Of a stretch of DNA of 32,121 bases, positions 21,604 through 30,431 are shown piece after piece. Each line of letters opens with the position of its first letter. Positions within the stretch are counted from its first letter, which is position 1. Source of the stretch: UBA5499 sp002426275. Lineage in GTDB: Bacteria; Bacillota; DTU084. The notes under the pieces are model-generated. The model searched no databases, was not told the DNA's origin, and worked only from the letters and a program-made list of their open reading frames with translations. The translations under genes were made by a program, and so were the position numbers. The DNA lies in the NCBI GenBank assembly GCA_937888735.1, contig CALASN010000128.1, forward strand, positions 1 through 32,121. The letters are read 5' to 3'.

Positions 21604-22227
21604 CTACTTCGCCAGTTCCCCGAGAAGCGAGCGGGCGATTAACGCGTGGCCCGCGGGCGAAGGATGCACGCCGTCCGGCGCCCAAAACTGAGGCTCTCTT
21701 TGGGCTGATGCCTGAGCGAACAGTCCGTCTGTGGGAATCAGTCTGGCCCCGAACTGGCGAGCGAGTTTGCGTACAACGTGAATTTTAGGATCCAGATCTT
21801 CCCGCCAGGCGACTCTGTCCTCCGGATAAGGCAAAACAAAAGGCTCCAGCAAAATGATTTCGGCCCCGGTATGTTTTTTGGTCTCAGAGAGGATAAACCG
21901 GTAATCTTCCTCAAATTTCTCTTTGGAAGTGGGATCATTGCGATCATAGCGACGCCAGCAATCGTTGATCCCGATTAAAATTGTCACTAGATCCGGCTTT
22001 AAATCCAAACAATCCTCCTGCCAGCGAGCCCGCAAATCCTTCACCCTGTTGCCGCTGATCCCACGGTTGAGAAAGCGCAGCCTTCTATCCGGATGGGCCG
22101 CCCCCAGCCAGGAAGAAACCAATCTAGGATAGCCTAAGCCTAGCTCCGCATCGTCCTCACTGCTGCGCCCCGCGTCGGTGACGCTGTCTCCCTGAAAGAG
22201 AATCACTGCGTCTTTTAACATTATCAA
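21604..22227 (-). CDS. SGNH/GDSL-family hydrolase
   Basis: Small esterase/lipase-like protein of 207 residues, probably cytosolic since no signal peptide is seen. All four blocks of the SGNH superfamily are present: block I GDSVTD with catalytic Ser15, block II Gly in NRGISGNRVKDL, block III Asn in IGINDCWR, and block V DGVHPSPAGH with the Asp/His pair. The closest known types are carbohydrate or acyl esterases of the rhamnogalacturonan acetylesterase-like group, but the substrate cannot be told. The start may be TTG 22227, just after GGGGGG, or ATG 22221. It lies 11 bases after aspS, between aspS and the 6S RNA, where B. subtilis has no such gene. Confidence 0.85.
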   Translation of the reverse strand: MIMLKDAVILFQGDSVTDAGRSSEDDAELGLGYPRLVSSWLGAAHPDRRLRFLNRGISGNRVKDLRARWQEDCLDLKPDLVTILIGINDCWRRYDRNDPTSKEKFEEDYRFILSETKKHTGAEIILLEPFVLPYPEDRVAWREDLDPKIHVVRKLARQFGARLIPTDGLFAQASAQREPQFWAPDGVHPSPAGHALIARSLLGELAK

Positions 22228-22238
22228 ATGCCCCCCAC

Positions 22239-23987
22239 CTACTTTAAATGTAACTCCCTCAGCTGCTTTGGCGCCACAGCGGACGGAGCGTCCGTCAAAA
22301 GGCAGGTCGCGCTTTGGGTTTTGGGAAAAGCGATCACATCGCGAATGGACGGCGCTCCTGCCAGGAGCATAATCAGGCGGTCTAGGCCCAAAGCGATTCC
22401 GCCGTGTGGCGGCGCGCCGTAAGTGAAAGCTTCCAGCAGGAAGCCAAACTTAGCTTCCGCTTCCTCAGGAGAGATGTTCAGAGCTGCGAACATTTTCTCC
22501 TGCACGTCCCGGCGGTTGATCCTGATGCTCCCTCCGCCCAGCTCTATGCCGTTGAGCACGATATCATAGGCCAAAGCCCGCACTTTGCCCGGTTCTGTCT
22601 CCAAAAGACGCATATCCTCCGGACGCGGCGCTGTAAAAGGATGATGCACCGCCACATAACGCTTCTGCTCTTCATCATACTGGAGCAAAGGAAAATCAAC
22701 CACCCAGAGCATCTTCCACTGGTCCTCATCGATGAGGCCAAGGCTCTTGCCAAGTTCCAGTCTCAGCCTGCCTAAGACTTCCATGGTGACTTGCGGCCTG
22801 TCCGCCACAAACAGCAATAGATCCCCAGGATTCCCCCCCATGGCCGCCCGGAGGCTTTCCAGCTCCGTTTGGGTAAAGAATTTGGCGATTGGAGAGCGAA
22901 AGCCTTCCTCGCCGATGGCAAGCCACGCCAAGCCTTTGGCTCCGAACTCCTGGGCGATGGAGACCAAGTCGTCAAGCTGGCGCCGGGTAAAAGCGGCGCC
23001 GCCGGGTACGCACAAACCTCGCACCTGACCGCCGCCGGAGACGGTTTTGGCGAACACCCCGAACCCTGAATGGGCCGTCAGTTCCGTCACGTCCACAAGC
23101 TCCATCGCAAAGCGGAGATCCGGTCTGTCGGAACCGAACCGCTCCATTGCCTCTTTATATGTCAGGCGGGGCAAAGGAAAGGAAACCTTCCTGCCCACCA
23201 GCTCGAAGATCTTGGCCACCATTCGCTCCATGAGCTCTAGAATATCATCGCGTTCCACAAATGAGAGCTCCAGATCGATCTGGGTGAATTCCGGCTGCCG
23301 ATCAGCTCTGAGATCCTCATCTCGGAAGCAGCGGGCTACTTGAAAATATTTTTCCATCCCGCCGACCATCAGCAGCTGTTTAAACAGCTGCGGCGATTGC
23401 GGCAGAGCGTAAAACTCCCAGGGATGGACCCGGCTTGGCACCAGATAATCCCTGGCTCCCTCCGGGGTGCTGCGGGTGAGCATCGGGGTCTCTATCTCCC
23501 AAAACCCTTCCTGGTCCAGGAAATCCCGGACTGTCTTCACCACTTTGTGCCGCAAAAGCAGATTCTCTTGCATGGGCTGCCTGCGCAAGTCTAAGTACCG
23601 ATAACGAAGGCGCAGGTTTTCATCCGCCGGTTCGGAGTCTAACTGAAACGGAGGAGTCTGCGCTTCGCTGAGAATCTCCAGTTCCTGAATTTCGATTTCG
23701 ACCTCCCCCGTGGCTAACTTAGGGTTTGCCGTTCCTTCCGGTCTCAGCCGCACTTTGCCCAGGGCCGAGATCACGTATTCCGAGCGCAGCTTCTCGGCAA
23801 GGGCGAAGGTCTCTTGCTGTTTCGGATCCACAACCAATTGAATCAAGCCGCTGCGATCCCGCAAGTCTATGAAAATGAGCCCGCCGTGATCCCGCCGGCG
23901 GTGAACCCATCCCATAAGTCTCACTATCTTGCCCACAGCCGCGGCGTTAAGTTGGCCGGCGCTGATCCGCTTTGTCATCAGTCTCAT
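22239..23987 (-). CDS. aspS: Aspartyl-tRNA synthetase, probably non-discriminating
   Basis: Class-II synthetase that charges tRNA-Asp, and possibly tRNA-Asn. The 582-residue length and the order of an N-terminal OB fold (about 1-110), catalytic core and GAD insertion (about 290-420) are of bacterial type. Core motifs include FRDEDLRADRQPEFTQID (motif 2) and GIALGLDRL (motif 3). The anticodon-domain residue in RRRDHGG is His and the later RPEGTAN has Gly; these correspond to the His31/Gly81 pair of non-discriminating AspRS (recalled from Pseudomonas aeruginosa), whereas E. coli has Leu at the first site. Such enzymes need GatCAB, not visible here. ATG 23987 overlaps hisS by four bases; ATG 23978 has better site spacing. 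Confidence 0.95.
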   Translation of the reverse strand: MRLMTKRISAGQLNAAAVGKIVRLMGWVHRRRDHGGLIFIDLRDRSGLIQLVVDPKQQETFALAEKLRSEYVISALGKVRLRPEGTANPKLATGEVEIEIQELEILSEAQTPPFQLDSEPADENLRLRYRYLDLRRQPMQENLLLRHKVVKTVRDFLDQEGFWEIETPMLTRSTPEGARDYLVPSRVHPWEFYALPQSPQLFKQLLMVGGMEKYFQVARCFRDEDLRADRQPEFTQIDLELSFVERDDILELMERMVAKIFELVGRKVSFPLPRLTYKEAMERFGSDRPDLRFAMELVDVTELTAHSGFGVFAKTVSGGGQVRGLCVPGGAAFTRRQLDDLVSIAQEFGAKGLAWLAIGEEGFRSPIAKFFTQTELESLRAAMGGNPGDLLLFVADRPQVTMEVLGRLRLELGKSLGLIDEDQWKMLWVVDFPLLQYDEEQKRYVAVHHPFTAPRPEDMRLLETEPGKVRALAYDIVLNGIELGGGSIRINRRDVQEKMFAALNISPEEAEAKFGFLLEAFTYGAPPHGGIALGLDRLIMLLAGAPSIRDVIAFPKTQSATCLLTDAPSAVAPKQLRELHLK

Positions 23988-25252
23988 CTCCCTTCTTCCA
24001 AATAAAGATTAGCGATTGCCTCGCTTATTCCTGCAAGGGAGATTTCTCTTTGCGTTCCGTCAGACATTTTCTTGAGAATAGCCCTCCTTTTTTGCAATTC
24101 CTCATCGCCTATGATTAACGTCCACTTGACGCCTTGTCTGTTCGCCACTTTCATTTGTGCCTTGAGGCTCTTCTCCGCGAGCGGCACATACGCTGGAATT
24201 CCCTGATGCTTCAACTGGCAAGCAAGTTCAAATGCGTGCGCCTGGGCCTCCCTGCCCAAAGGAGCCATGAAGACGAACGGCGCATCTTTTTCCTTGAGCT
24301 TGATCCCATACTTTGCCAGGACCAACAGTATTCGCTCCAGGCCCGCGGCAAAACCCACGGCTGGAACGGCCGGTCCCCCCAGCTCCCGCACCAGATTATT
24401 GTAACGGCCGCCGCCGCCGATGGCGTCTTGGGAGCCAAGGCCGGCTGCCGTGACCTCAAAGACCGTGCGGGTGTAATAGTCAAAGCCGCGCACAAGCTTC
24501 GGCTCGGTGACAGCCGGGATTCCCAGCGCGGAAAGTCCTTCCTTCACCCCCTGGAAATGCGCCTTGCACTCTGGACAAAGGAAATCAACCAGCTCCGGCA
24601 GGTCTGCCAGAGCAGCCTGACACTCGGGGTTCTTGCAATCCAAAATCCGCAAGGGGTTGCGCTGATAACGGGCCCGGCAATTGCCGCAGAGCTTCTCCAG
24701 TCGATCCTCAAGGCGCCGTCTCAATTCGTCCCGGAAAGCCGCGCGGCAGGTCTCACAGCCCAAAGAGTTGATTTTGATCTGTACGTCCGCGACGCCTAAA
24801 CTTCTATAGGTTGTCCAGGCCAGATCAATGGCTTCCACATCGGCCAAAGGGCCGCTTTCCCCGAACAGCTCGAATCCAAACTGGTGAAATTGGCGCATGC
24901 GTCCTGCCTGCGGCCGCTCATAGCGAAACATGGGCCCCAAATAAAAAAAACGGGCGGGAAGCTCACGGGCCAGATTATGTTCCAAGAAAGCCCGCACAAC
25001 AGGGGCCGTGCCTTCAGGCCGCAGCGTAATATTTCTGCCGCCGCGGTCAGTAAAATTATACATCTCTTTGTCCACAATGTCCGTGCCCTCTCCCACTCCC
25101 CTGGCGAAAAGCTCGGTGGCTTCGAAGAGCGGCGTGCGCAGTTCTCCATATCCGTAAATACGGCATAGCTCCCGCAGCCTTCTTTCCAGCTCCTGCCACT
25201 GGCCTACCTCATCCGGCAGAAGGTCTGCAGTTCCTCGTGGTGCTTTAATCAT
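23984..25252 (-). CDS. hisS: Histidyl-tRNA synthetase
   Basis: Class-II synthetase charging tRNA-His. The 422-residue protein has motif 1 in the PRGTADLLP region and following helices, motif 2 FRYERPQAGRMRQFHQFGFE, the histidine-binding LVRGFDYYTRTVFEV and motif 3 AVGFAAGLERIL, then the C-terminal anticodon-binding domain (about 325-422). A Cys-rich segment near 185-235, with CGNC, CKNPEC and CPEC, is usual for HisRS of this phylum. ATG at 25252 follows GAGGAG by 7 bases. No T-box element lies in the 60 bases before it. It forms a hisS-aspS operon, the standard order in Bacillota. Confidence 0.97.
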   Translation of the reverse strand: MIKAPRGTADLLPDEVGQWQELERRLRELCRIYGYGELRTPLFEATELFARGVGEGTDIVDKEMYNFTDRGGRNITLRPEGTAPVVRAFLEHNLARELPARFFYLGPMFRYERPQAGRMRQFHQFGFELFGESGPLADVEAIDLAWTTYRSLGVADVQIKINSLGCETCRAAFRDELRRRLEDRLEKLCGNCRARYQRNPLRILDCKNPECQAALADLPELVDFLCPECKAHFQGVKEGLSALGIPAVTEPKLVRGFDYYTRTVFEVTAAGLGSQDAIGGGGRYNNLVRELGGPAVPAVGFAAGLERILLVLAKYGIKLKEKDAPFVFMAPLGREAQAHAFELACQLKHQGIPAYVPLAEKSLKAQMKVANRQGVKWTLIIGDEELQKRRAILKKMSDGTQREISLAGISEAIANLYLEEGR

Positions 25253-25277
25253 GATCAGTCTCCTCGGTCTGAATCCG

Positions 25278-25307
25278 GAAAGAGGGAAGGTGAACCTTCC
25301 CTCTTTC
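25278..25307 (-). other. Perfect hairpin after the parvulin-type foldase gene
   Basis: GAAAGAGGGAAGG and CCTTCCCTCTTTC form a perfect 13-bp stem with a TGAA/TTCA loop, starting 4 bases after the stop codon at 25312. No T-run follows it on the minus strand, which carries the genes; the T-run on the plus side is only the reverse of the lysine codons and stop. It may stabilise or process mRNA, or act as a terminator without a strong U-tract. Confidence 0.5.
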
Positions 25308-25311
25308 TGCT

Positions 25312-26772
25312 TTATTTTTTCTTGGTCTCTGACTTCTGCGTTTTTTCTTTCGCCTTTTCCTCTGTTTTTGCTTTTTCTGTAGCTTCTTGGGCCGCTTTCT
25401 GCCGCTCCATATACTCTTGCTGGATTGACATCAGCACCTTCTCTTCAGCCTTGGCTTTATCTGCCAGCTTCAGCTGCTGATAGGTATTGTAAAGCGTCAT
25501 GTGCGTCTGCCAATCTCGCGGCCAAATCTCGCCGGCCTTGGCGAAATGCGTCAGAGCTTCTTTTTCTTTCTTCTGCTCTTTGAGGGCAGTAGCCAGGCTC
25601 AGCTCCAAGGAAGCGTCGCCGGCGTTATACTTCACGGCCTCTTTCAAGTGCTCCAGTTCCTTAGCAGGCTGTTTATTCTGCTTGTATACCTGCGCTAGCC
25701 CATAATGCAGATAGGGCAACTGGGAACTTGCGGCGTACTCTTTAATCGTTTCCTGATATTTGGCGATTGCTTCCTTTAATTTTCCACTTTGCCACAGCCG
25801 ATAAGCTTCGATGCTCTGATCTTTGATCTCGAGTTTAGCTTTTGCCTTAAGATCCGATACCAGCTGCTGGTAAGCTTCCTGACCCTTTTTCTCTTTTACC
25901 TGTTTTTCCAGATCCGCTTTCTGTTTGGCGAAGTCTTTACCTTTAGCTTCTTTGCGATCCACAACCTGAATGATATGATAGCCGTAATCGGACTTCACCA
26001 AATTGCTGACCTCGTTCTTCTTTAAAGCGAAGGCCGCCTTTTCAAATTCAGGCACCATCTGTCCCTGTCCGAAAAAGCCCAGATCGCCGCCTTTATCCTT
26101 GGTGCCGGGGTCTTGGGAGTACTTTTTAGCCAGAGCGGCAAAGTCTTCTCCCGCCTTCACTTTTGCCAGCACTGCTTTGGCATCCGCCTCCGCCGCCTTT
26201 TCTTTGCCGGCTTCGGCTTTGATCAAGATATGGCGAGCGCGCACCTGGGTATAGGCATCGGCTATATCCTTGGCCGAAACCTTTACCTTACGTACTTTTT
26301 CCCCAAACTTGGTGTATACTTGGTCTTCTTCAAGCAGAGCCCTAAATTTTCTCTCGCTGAGACCCATTTGCTTAAGTTGCTGACGAAAGGCATCTTTATC
26401 AGGAAACTGCTTGACGATTTTATTGTACTGCTTATCAAGCTCAGCTCTGGAAACCTTAAAATGCTGACGCTTGGCCTCTTGCACGATCAAATTATATTCG
26501 ATGAGAGAATCTAGGACATCGTTCTCAAGCTTGAGCCTCTGGTCAGCGCTGACATTAACTCCATTTTGTTCCTGCTGGCGCAGGTAATTGGTCAGCATGT
26601 TGTTAAATTCTTCCCTAGTTATCTTCTGGCCGTTGACTTTCGCCACCACAGAAGGCGGCCCTGCGGGACCTTGGGGGATCCCGAAGCCTGTGTACAAAAG
26701 CGTGGCCACAAAAGCCACACAAACCACAATAATAATTGCTTTCATGCTTTTTCGCATTCGGTAGAGCAGCAC
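25312..26772 (-). CDS. Membrane-anchored peptidyl-prolyl isomerase, SurA/PrsA-like, with TPR-like C-terminus
   Basis: Extracytoplasmic foldase of about 486 residues. After an N-terminal membrane segment (about 12-27) come a SurA-N-type helical region (about 40-160), a parvulin rotamase domain (about 178-275) with ARHILIKAE, YSQDPG.KDKGGDLGFF and GYHIIQVVDR, and a TPR-like region (about 310-440) with LPYLHYGLAQVYK. The C-terminus is a Lys/Glu/Ala-rich tail of about 30 residues. The start is GTG at 26772 because GGAGG lies 7 bases upstream; a TTG 13 codons earlier precedes that site. The N-terminal anchor has no lipobox cysteine, unlike typical PrsA. It has its own promoter (26816-26845) and ends in a hairpin. 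Confidence 0.92.
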   Translation of the reverse strand: MLLYRMRKSMKAIIIVVCVAFVATLLYTGFGIPQGPAGPPSVVAKVNGQKITREEFNNMLTNYLRQQEQNGVNVSADQRLKLENDVLDSLIEYNLIVQEAKRQHFKVSRAELDKQYNKIVKQFPDKDAFRQQLKQMGLSERKFRALLEEDQVYTKFGEKVRKVKVSAKDIADAYTQVRARHILIKAEAGKEKAAEADAKAVLAKVKAGEDFAALAKKYSQDPGTKDKGGDLGFFGQGQMVPEFEKAAFALKKNEVSNLVKSDYGYHIIQVVDRKEAKGKDFAKQKADLEKQVKEKKGQEAYQQLVSDLKAKAKLEIKDQSIEAYRLWQSGKLKEAIAKYQETIKEYAASSQLPYLHYGLAQVYKQNKQPAKELEHLKEAVKYNAGDASLELSLATALKEQKKEKEALTHFAKAGEIWPRDWQTHMTLYNTYQQLKLADKAKAEEKVLMSIQQEYMERQKAAQEATEKAKTEEKAKEKTQKSETKKK

Positions 26773-26815
26773 AAGCACTCCTCCTCTTTTTCCTTTACCC
26801 CATAAAGACAAAATT

Positions 26816-26845
26816 ATTGTACCCCTTTTCAGGTATGGAAGTCAA
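26816..26845 (-). promoter_or_regulatory. Promoter of the parvulin-type foldase gene
   Basis: On the minus strand TTGACT (26845-26840), an 18-bp spacer and TACAAT (26821-26816) lie 44 bases before the GTG start, just after the stop codon of the MBL hydrolase gene. Confidence 0.65.
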
Positions 26846-26855
26846 CCGTCTTCTT

Positions 26856-27473
26856 TCAGCCAAGATAGGGATTAACTGTCAGTTCCCGGCTCATGGTGCT
26901 GTCGGGTCCGTGGCCCGGCAAAACCTTGAGCGTGCCCGGCAATTGTGAAAGCCTGCACAGGGATTCTCGAAGGCGGGAGGCGGAACCTCCGGGAAAATCC
27001 GTGCGGCCGCAGGAACCCGCAAAGATGGTATCGCCTGTGAACAAAACCTCTTCCGCCAGGAGGCAGATCCCGCCGGGCGTATGTCCGGGAGTATGAAGAA
27101 CCTCAAGCTGCAAATCGCCAAGCGCAATAAACTGCCCGTCCTCAAGGAGCGTATCCGCCTTAAGCGTCTGCCTGCCTCCGCCCAAGGATTCCGCCAAACT
27201 CAAAGCCGGATCCGAGAGGGTCGCGGCATCGGCTTTGCCAATGAGCAAAGGCGCTTGCGCTCGCTTCTCAATGGCGATCACGGCGCCGAAATGATCAAAG
27301 TGAGCGTGGGTGAGAATGATCTTCTCAAGCCTCCAGCTGCCCAAAGCAAGCTCCGCTAAAATCGTGTCCGCCTCTGCTCCCGGATCTATTAAAGCCGCCT
27401 GTCCCGTGCTCTCGCATCCCACCAGATAACAATTGACGGCCATCTCTCCCACCACTATGCGCTTAATGAACAT
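26856..27473 (-). CDS. MBL-fold metallo-hydrolase, glyoxalase II-like
   Basis: Metallo-beta-lactamase-fold hydrolase of 205 residues, of the small glyoxalase-II-like group (YqgX/YcbL type) that often follows relA in Clostridia. The binuclear metal motif THAHFDH, the GHTPGG histidine, Asp in FTGDTIFAGSCGRTD and the last His in LPGHGPDS are visible. I start at ATG 27473, where GGGGGGAAG lies just upstream and the N-terminus MFIKRIVVGEMAVNCYL is typical; an upstream frame would sit inside rel. Its start overlaps the rel stop by 11 bases, so the two are coupled. The substrate is unknown; glutathione thioesters are unlikely in this group. Confidence 0.92.
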   Translation of the reverse strand: MFIKRIVVGEMAVNCYLVGCESTGQAALIDPGAEADTILAELALGSWRLEKIILTHAHFDHFGAVIAIEKRAQAPLLIGKADAATLSDPALSLAESLGGGRQTLKADTLLEDGQFIALGDLQLEVLHTPGHTPGGICLLAEEVLFTGDTIFAGSCGRTDFPGGSASRLRESLCRLSQLPGTLKVLPGHGPDSTMSRELTVNPYLG

Positions 27474-29667
27474 CTCGCTTCCCCCCGGAAAAGTGTCGGT
27501 GTGCGGAAAAAACACCATCCACCTTTTGTAGCTGCGCTAAGATAGCGTGCATGTGCTCCAGATCCTTAATGTCCACCACCAGTTCGATCACTGCCTGTTT
27601 GTTTTTCGTTGTCCTGCCGTGTACGGCCACAATATTTGTCTTCATATCTGAGACTGCCAGCATGATGTTGGAGAGCAGGTTAACCCTGTCTTCCGCCAGC
27701 ACTTCAAGCTCCACCGGATAGCTGGTTTTTTCGTTCTCTCTTTCCCAGTATACCTCAATGGCCCTCCCCTTTTCTGCCAAAAGCGATTTCACATTGGGAC
27801 AATCTTTGCGATGAACGCTCACTCCTCTGCCCCTGGTGATGTAACCGACGATCTCATCTCCTGGGACGGGATTACAGCAGCGGGAAAAGCGGATGAGCAA
27901 GTTATCTAGGCCTTTTGCCCGTACGCCGCTTGAAGGTCTCCTCTTAGGTTCCAGCCCCAACCGTCTTTGCCTCTCCAGCCTCTTGCCCAGCCGGATACTC
28001 TGTTTCTGCCTTGCCAGTTCTTCAGAGCCCAGCAATTTTTCCAACGCCTGATTTACCGTCACCCTACCGAAGCCGACGGCTGCATAAAGGTCATCAACCG
28101 CCGCATAACCATAGCGCCTGGCGACCTCTTCCAGCTGTTCGGTGAGCAAAACTTTCCGAGGTTCCAAATTCAACTTACGAACTTCTTTTTCCAACAGCTC
28201 CCGGCCGTCGATTGTCGCCTGCTGTTTTTGAGTCTCGCGCACATATTGACGAACTTTGCTTTTGGCTTTTGAGGTTTTGATGAAGTTCAGCCAATCCCCT
28301 GTTGGTTTTGCCGCCTTAGAGGTGATGATCTCCACGATGTTCCCATTCTGGAGCTTTGTATTCAAAGGCACCAGCCTGCCGTCCACCTTCGCCCCTGTAC
28401 AATGATAGCCCACATCTGAGTGCACGCTGTAGGCAAAATCCACCGGCGTGGAACCCGCGGGAAGGCTTTTCACGTCTCCTTTGGGAGTAAAGACGAAAAC
28501 CTCGTCTTCGAATAAATCGATCTTCAGGGTTTCCAAGAAATCCTGAGCGTCTTTCATCTCCCGCTGCCATTCCAGAAGCTGCCTCAGCCAACTGATTTTC
28601 GTTTCAAACCTATCTTCGGCGCCGCCTTCTTTGTATCGCCAGTGGGCGGCCACGCCGTATTCGGCGGTATGATGCATTTGCCAGGTGCGGATCTGGATTT
28701 CGAAAGGTTCGCCTCCCGGTCCGATCACCGTGGTATGCAAAGATTGATACTGATTGGATTTAGGCATGGCAATATAATCTTTGAAGCGTCCCGGCATCGG
28801 CTTCCACAGGGTATGAACGAGGCCCAAAACAGCATAGCAGTCTTTCACGGTATCCACAATTACCCTGATGGCGATCAAATCGTAAATCTCAGTGAATTCT
28901 TTGCCCTTTTCGGCCATTTTCTGGTAGATGCTGTAAAAATGCTTAGGTCTGCCCTCGATCTTGGCGTTGAGCTGAAATTTAGCCAATTGCGCCTTGAGAG
29001 TGGCCATCACCTCATTGATGTACCGCTCGCGTTCCTGCCGCTTTTTGTCCACCAATTGGACTATATTGTAATATTCTTTAGGATTTAGATAGCGCAGGGC
29101 AAGATCTTCCAATTCCCATTTCAGCCTGTACATTCCCAGCCTATGGGTAAGAGGGGCGTAGATCTCCAATGTTTCTCTGGCGATTTTTTTTTGCCTTTCC
29201 TCAGGCAGATCCCGCAATGTGCGAAGATTATGAAGACGATCAGCCAACTTGATGATGATCACCCTGATATCCTGGGCCATAGCCAAAAACATCTTGCGCA
29301 AGCTTTCAGCCTGTTGCTCTTGTTTGGATTGAAAGGGGAGCCTGTTAAGCTTGGTCACGCCGTCCACCAAAGCCGCCACTTCAGAGCCGAAATGCTCGCG
29401 AATCGTCTCCAGGTCGATCTGTGTATCTTCAACCACATCGTGCAAAAGGGAAGCTGCCACAGTGACCTCATCCATTTGAAGTGAGACCAGAATCTCCGCC
29501 ACACCTAAAGGATGAGAGATAAACGGCTCTCCGCTTTCACGTTTTTGCTCGCCATGAGCTTTCTGGGCAAAGGCAAACGCCTCGGCGACAAGCCTTGTAT
29601 CAGCGTCAGGACGGTTTTGTTTTAATGCTTGCAGCAGCTTTTCTAAGCGCTTTTGCACCTGTTCCAT
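27463..29667 (-). CDS. rel: Bifunctional (p)ppGpp synthetase/hydrolase
   Basis: Makes and degrades the stringent-response alarmone (p)ppGpp. The 734-residue protein has an N-terminal HD hydrolase domain with His52 (SHPLG) and His76-Asp77 (HDVVED), a synthetase domain (about 235-345) with RFKDYIAMPKSNQYQSLHTT, a TGS domain (about 390-450) with VFTPKGDVKSLPAGSTPVDFAY, a zinc-finger/helical region around CCNPVPGDEIVGYI and a C-terminal ACT domain. The RFKD segment (RXKD type) and intact HD residues mark a bifunctional Rel rather than a synthetase-only RelA. ATG 29667 follows AGGGGAAAG. It follows apt by 9 bases. Unlike B. subtilis, no dtd gene comes after it. Confidence 0.97.
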   Translation of the reverse strand: MEQVQKRLEKLLQALKQNRPDADTRLVAEAFAFAQKAHGEQKRESGEPFISHPLGVAEILVSLQMDEVTVAASLLHDVVEDTQIDLETIREHFGSEVAALVDGVTKLNRLPFQSKQEQQAESLRKMFLAMAQDIRVIIIKLADRLHNLRTLRDLPEERQKKIARETLEIYAPLTHRLGMYRLKWELEDLALRYLNPKEYYNIVQLVDKKRQERERYINEVMATLKAQLAKFQLNAKIEGRPKHFYSIYQKMAEKGKEFTEIYDLIAIRVIVDTVKDCYAVLGLVHTLWKPMPGRFKDYIAMPKSNQYQSLHTTVIGPGGEPFEIQIRTWQMHHTAEYGVAAHWRYKEGGAEDRFETKISWLRQLLEWQREMKDAQDFLETLKIDLFEDEVFVFTPKGDVKSLPAGSTPVDFAYSVHSDVGYHCTGAKVDGRLVPLNTKLQNGNIVEIITSKAAKPTGDWLNFIKTSKAKSKVRQYVRETQKQQATIDGRELLEKEVRKLNLEPRKVLLTEQLEEVARRYGYAAVDDLYAAVGFGRVTVNQALEKLLGSEELARQKQSIRLGKRLERQRRLGLEPKRRPSSGVRAKGLDNLLIRFSRCCNPVPGDEIVGYITRGRGVSVHRKDCPNVKSLLAEKGRAIEVYWERENEKTSYPVELEVLAEDRVNLLSNIMLAVSDMKTNIVAVHGRTTKNKQAVIELVVDIKDLEHMHAILAQLQKVDGVFSAHRHFSGGKRDVH

Positions 29668-29676
29668 TTCTTTCCC

Positions 29677-30195
29677 CTAAAACTGGTATTTCAACAAAGA
29701 AACCAACTCATAATCGGCAAGGCGCGCCCTGCCGCCCAGTTCTTCCAGTTCAATCAGAAAAGCCAGGCCCCGGATATCTCCTCCCAGCTTTTCCACCAAA
29801 TTCGCAGCGGCGGAAACCGTCCCGCCTGTCGCCAGCACATCGTCCACAATCAACACGCGCTGTCCGGGTCTGATGGCATCTTCGTGGATCTCCAAGGTAT
29901 CCGTGCCATATTCCAGCTGGTATTCATAACTTAATGTCTTCCCAGGCAGCTTCCCAGGTTTCCGTACCAGAACAAAACCGGCTCCCAGGTTGCAAGCGAC
30001 CGGGGCTCCTATGGCAAAGCCCCGGGCTTCCACTGCCACCACCAAATCTATTCCTTTATCCTCGAACGGCTCGGCCAAAGCCTTGGTCACATACCGCAAA
30101 GCTCTGCCATCCTTAAGTAGAGTGGTGATGTCCTTATAACTGATCCCTGGTTTTGGGAAGTCCGGCACCTCCCGGATCATGCTGCGTATGTCCAC
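29677..30195 (-). CDS. apt: Adenine phosphoribosyltransferase
   Basis: Salvages adenine to AMP using PRPP. The 172-residue protein begins DIRSMIREVPDFPKPG after a GTG at 30195, with GAGGAG 8 bases upstream; an ATG at 30240 would add a 15-residue extension and lies on the -10 box. The PRPP-binding motif VLIVDDVLATGGT is present, as is the family's VVAVEARGF hood region. Length is typical. It is the first gene of an apt-rel-MBL operon, a conserved association that links adenine salvage to (p)ppGpp control in Bacillota. Confidence 0.96.
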   Translation of the reverse strand: MDIRSMIREVPDFPKPGISYKDITTLLKDGRALRYVTKALAEPFEDKGIDLVVAVEARGFAIGAPVACNLGAGFVLVRKPGKLPGKTLSYEYQLEYGTDTLEIHEDAIRPGQRVLIVDDVLATGGTVSAAANLVEKLGGDIRGLAFLIELEELGGRARLADYELVSLLKYQF

Positions 30196-30239
30196 TTCTC
30201 TCTCCTCCTCAGTTGCACGAAAATAATACATCTTAAACA

Positions 30240-30268
30240 ATTATAACGAAAAAGACGTCCTACGTCCA
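30240..30268 (-). promoter_or_regulatory. Promoter of the apt-rel operon
   Basis: On the minus strand TGGACG (30268-30263), a 17-bp spacer and a perfect TATAAT (30245-30240) lie 45 bases before the GTG of apt. The direct repeat GACGTCC/TACGTCC covers the -35 and might bind a regulator. Confidence 0.6.
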
Positions 30269-30410
30269 CCCTGCGGCGCGCTATTTTACCTATTTTAAAC
30301 AGCCGTCGCTCCGCTTGGGGGAAAAAGCAAAAAAAACCGCTGAAAAGCCCCAATTTAAACAGCTCAACCCGCCTACCGCGGCCAGGATATCTTTGCGCAA
30401 AATGATAGCT

Positions 30411-30431
30411 ATATGCTAGCATATGATCATA
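30411..30431. promoter_or_regulatory. Two overlapping palindromes before the erythromycin-esterase-like gene
   Basis: ATATGCTAGCATAT (30411-30424) is a perfect 14-bp palindrome and TATGATCATA (30422-30431) a perfect 10-bp one. TATGAT at 30422-30427 could serve as -10 for the plus-strand gene, but no -35 lies at normal distance. The site looks like an operator for a dimeric regulator. The rest of the 300-base divergent spacer holds only the apt promoter. Confidence 0.4.

Noticed and set aside
24134..24799. 221-codon plus-strand open frame opposite hisS
   Set aside because: Antisense shadow of the conserved HisRS core; no ribosome site and no recognisable domain.
25253..25311. T-box riboswitch before hisS
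   Set aside because: Only about 60 bases separate hisS from the gene before it, with a simple hairpin and no T-box core sequence.
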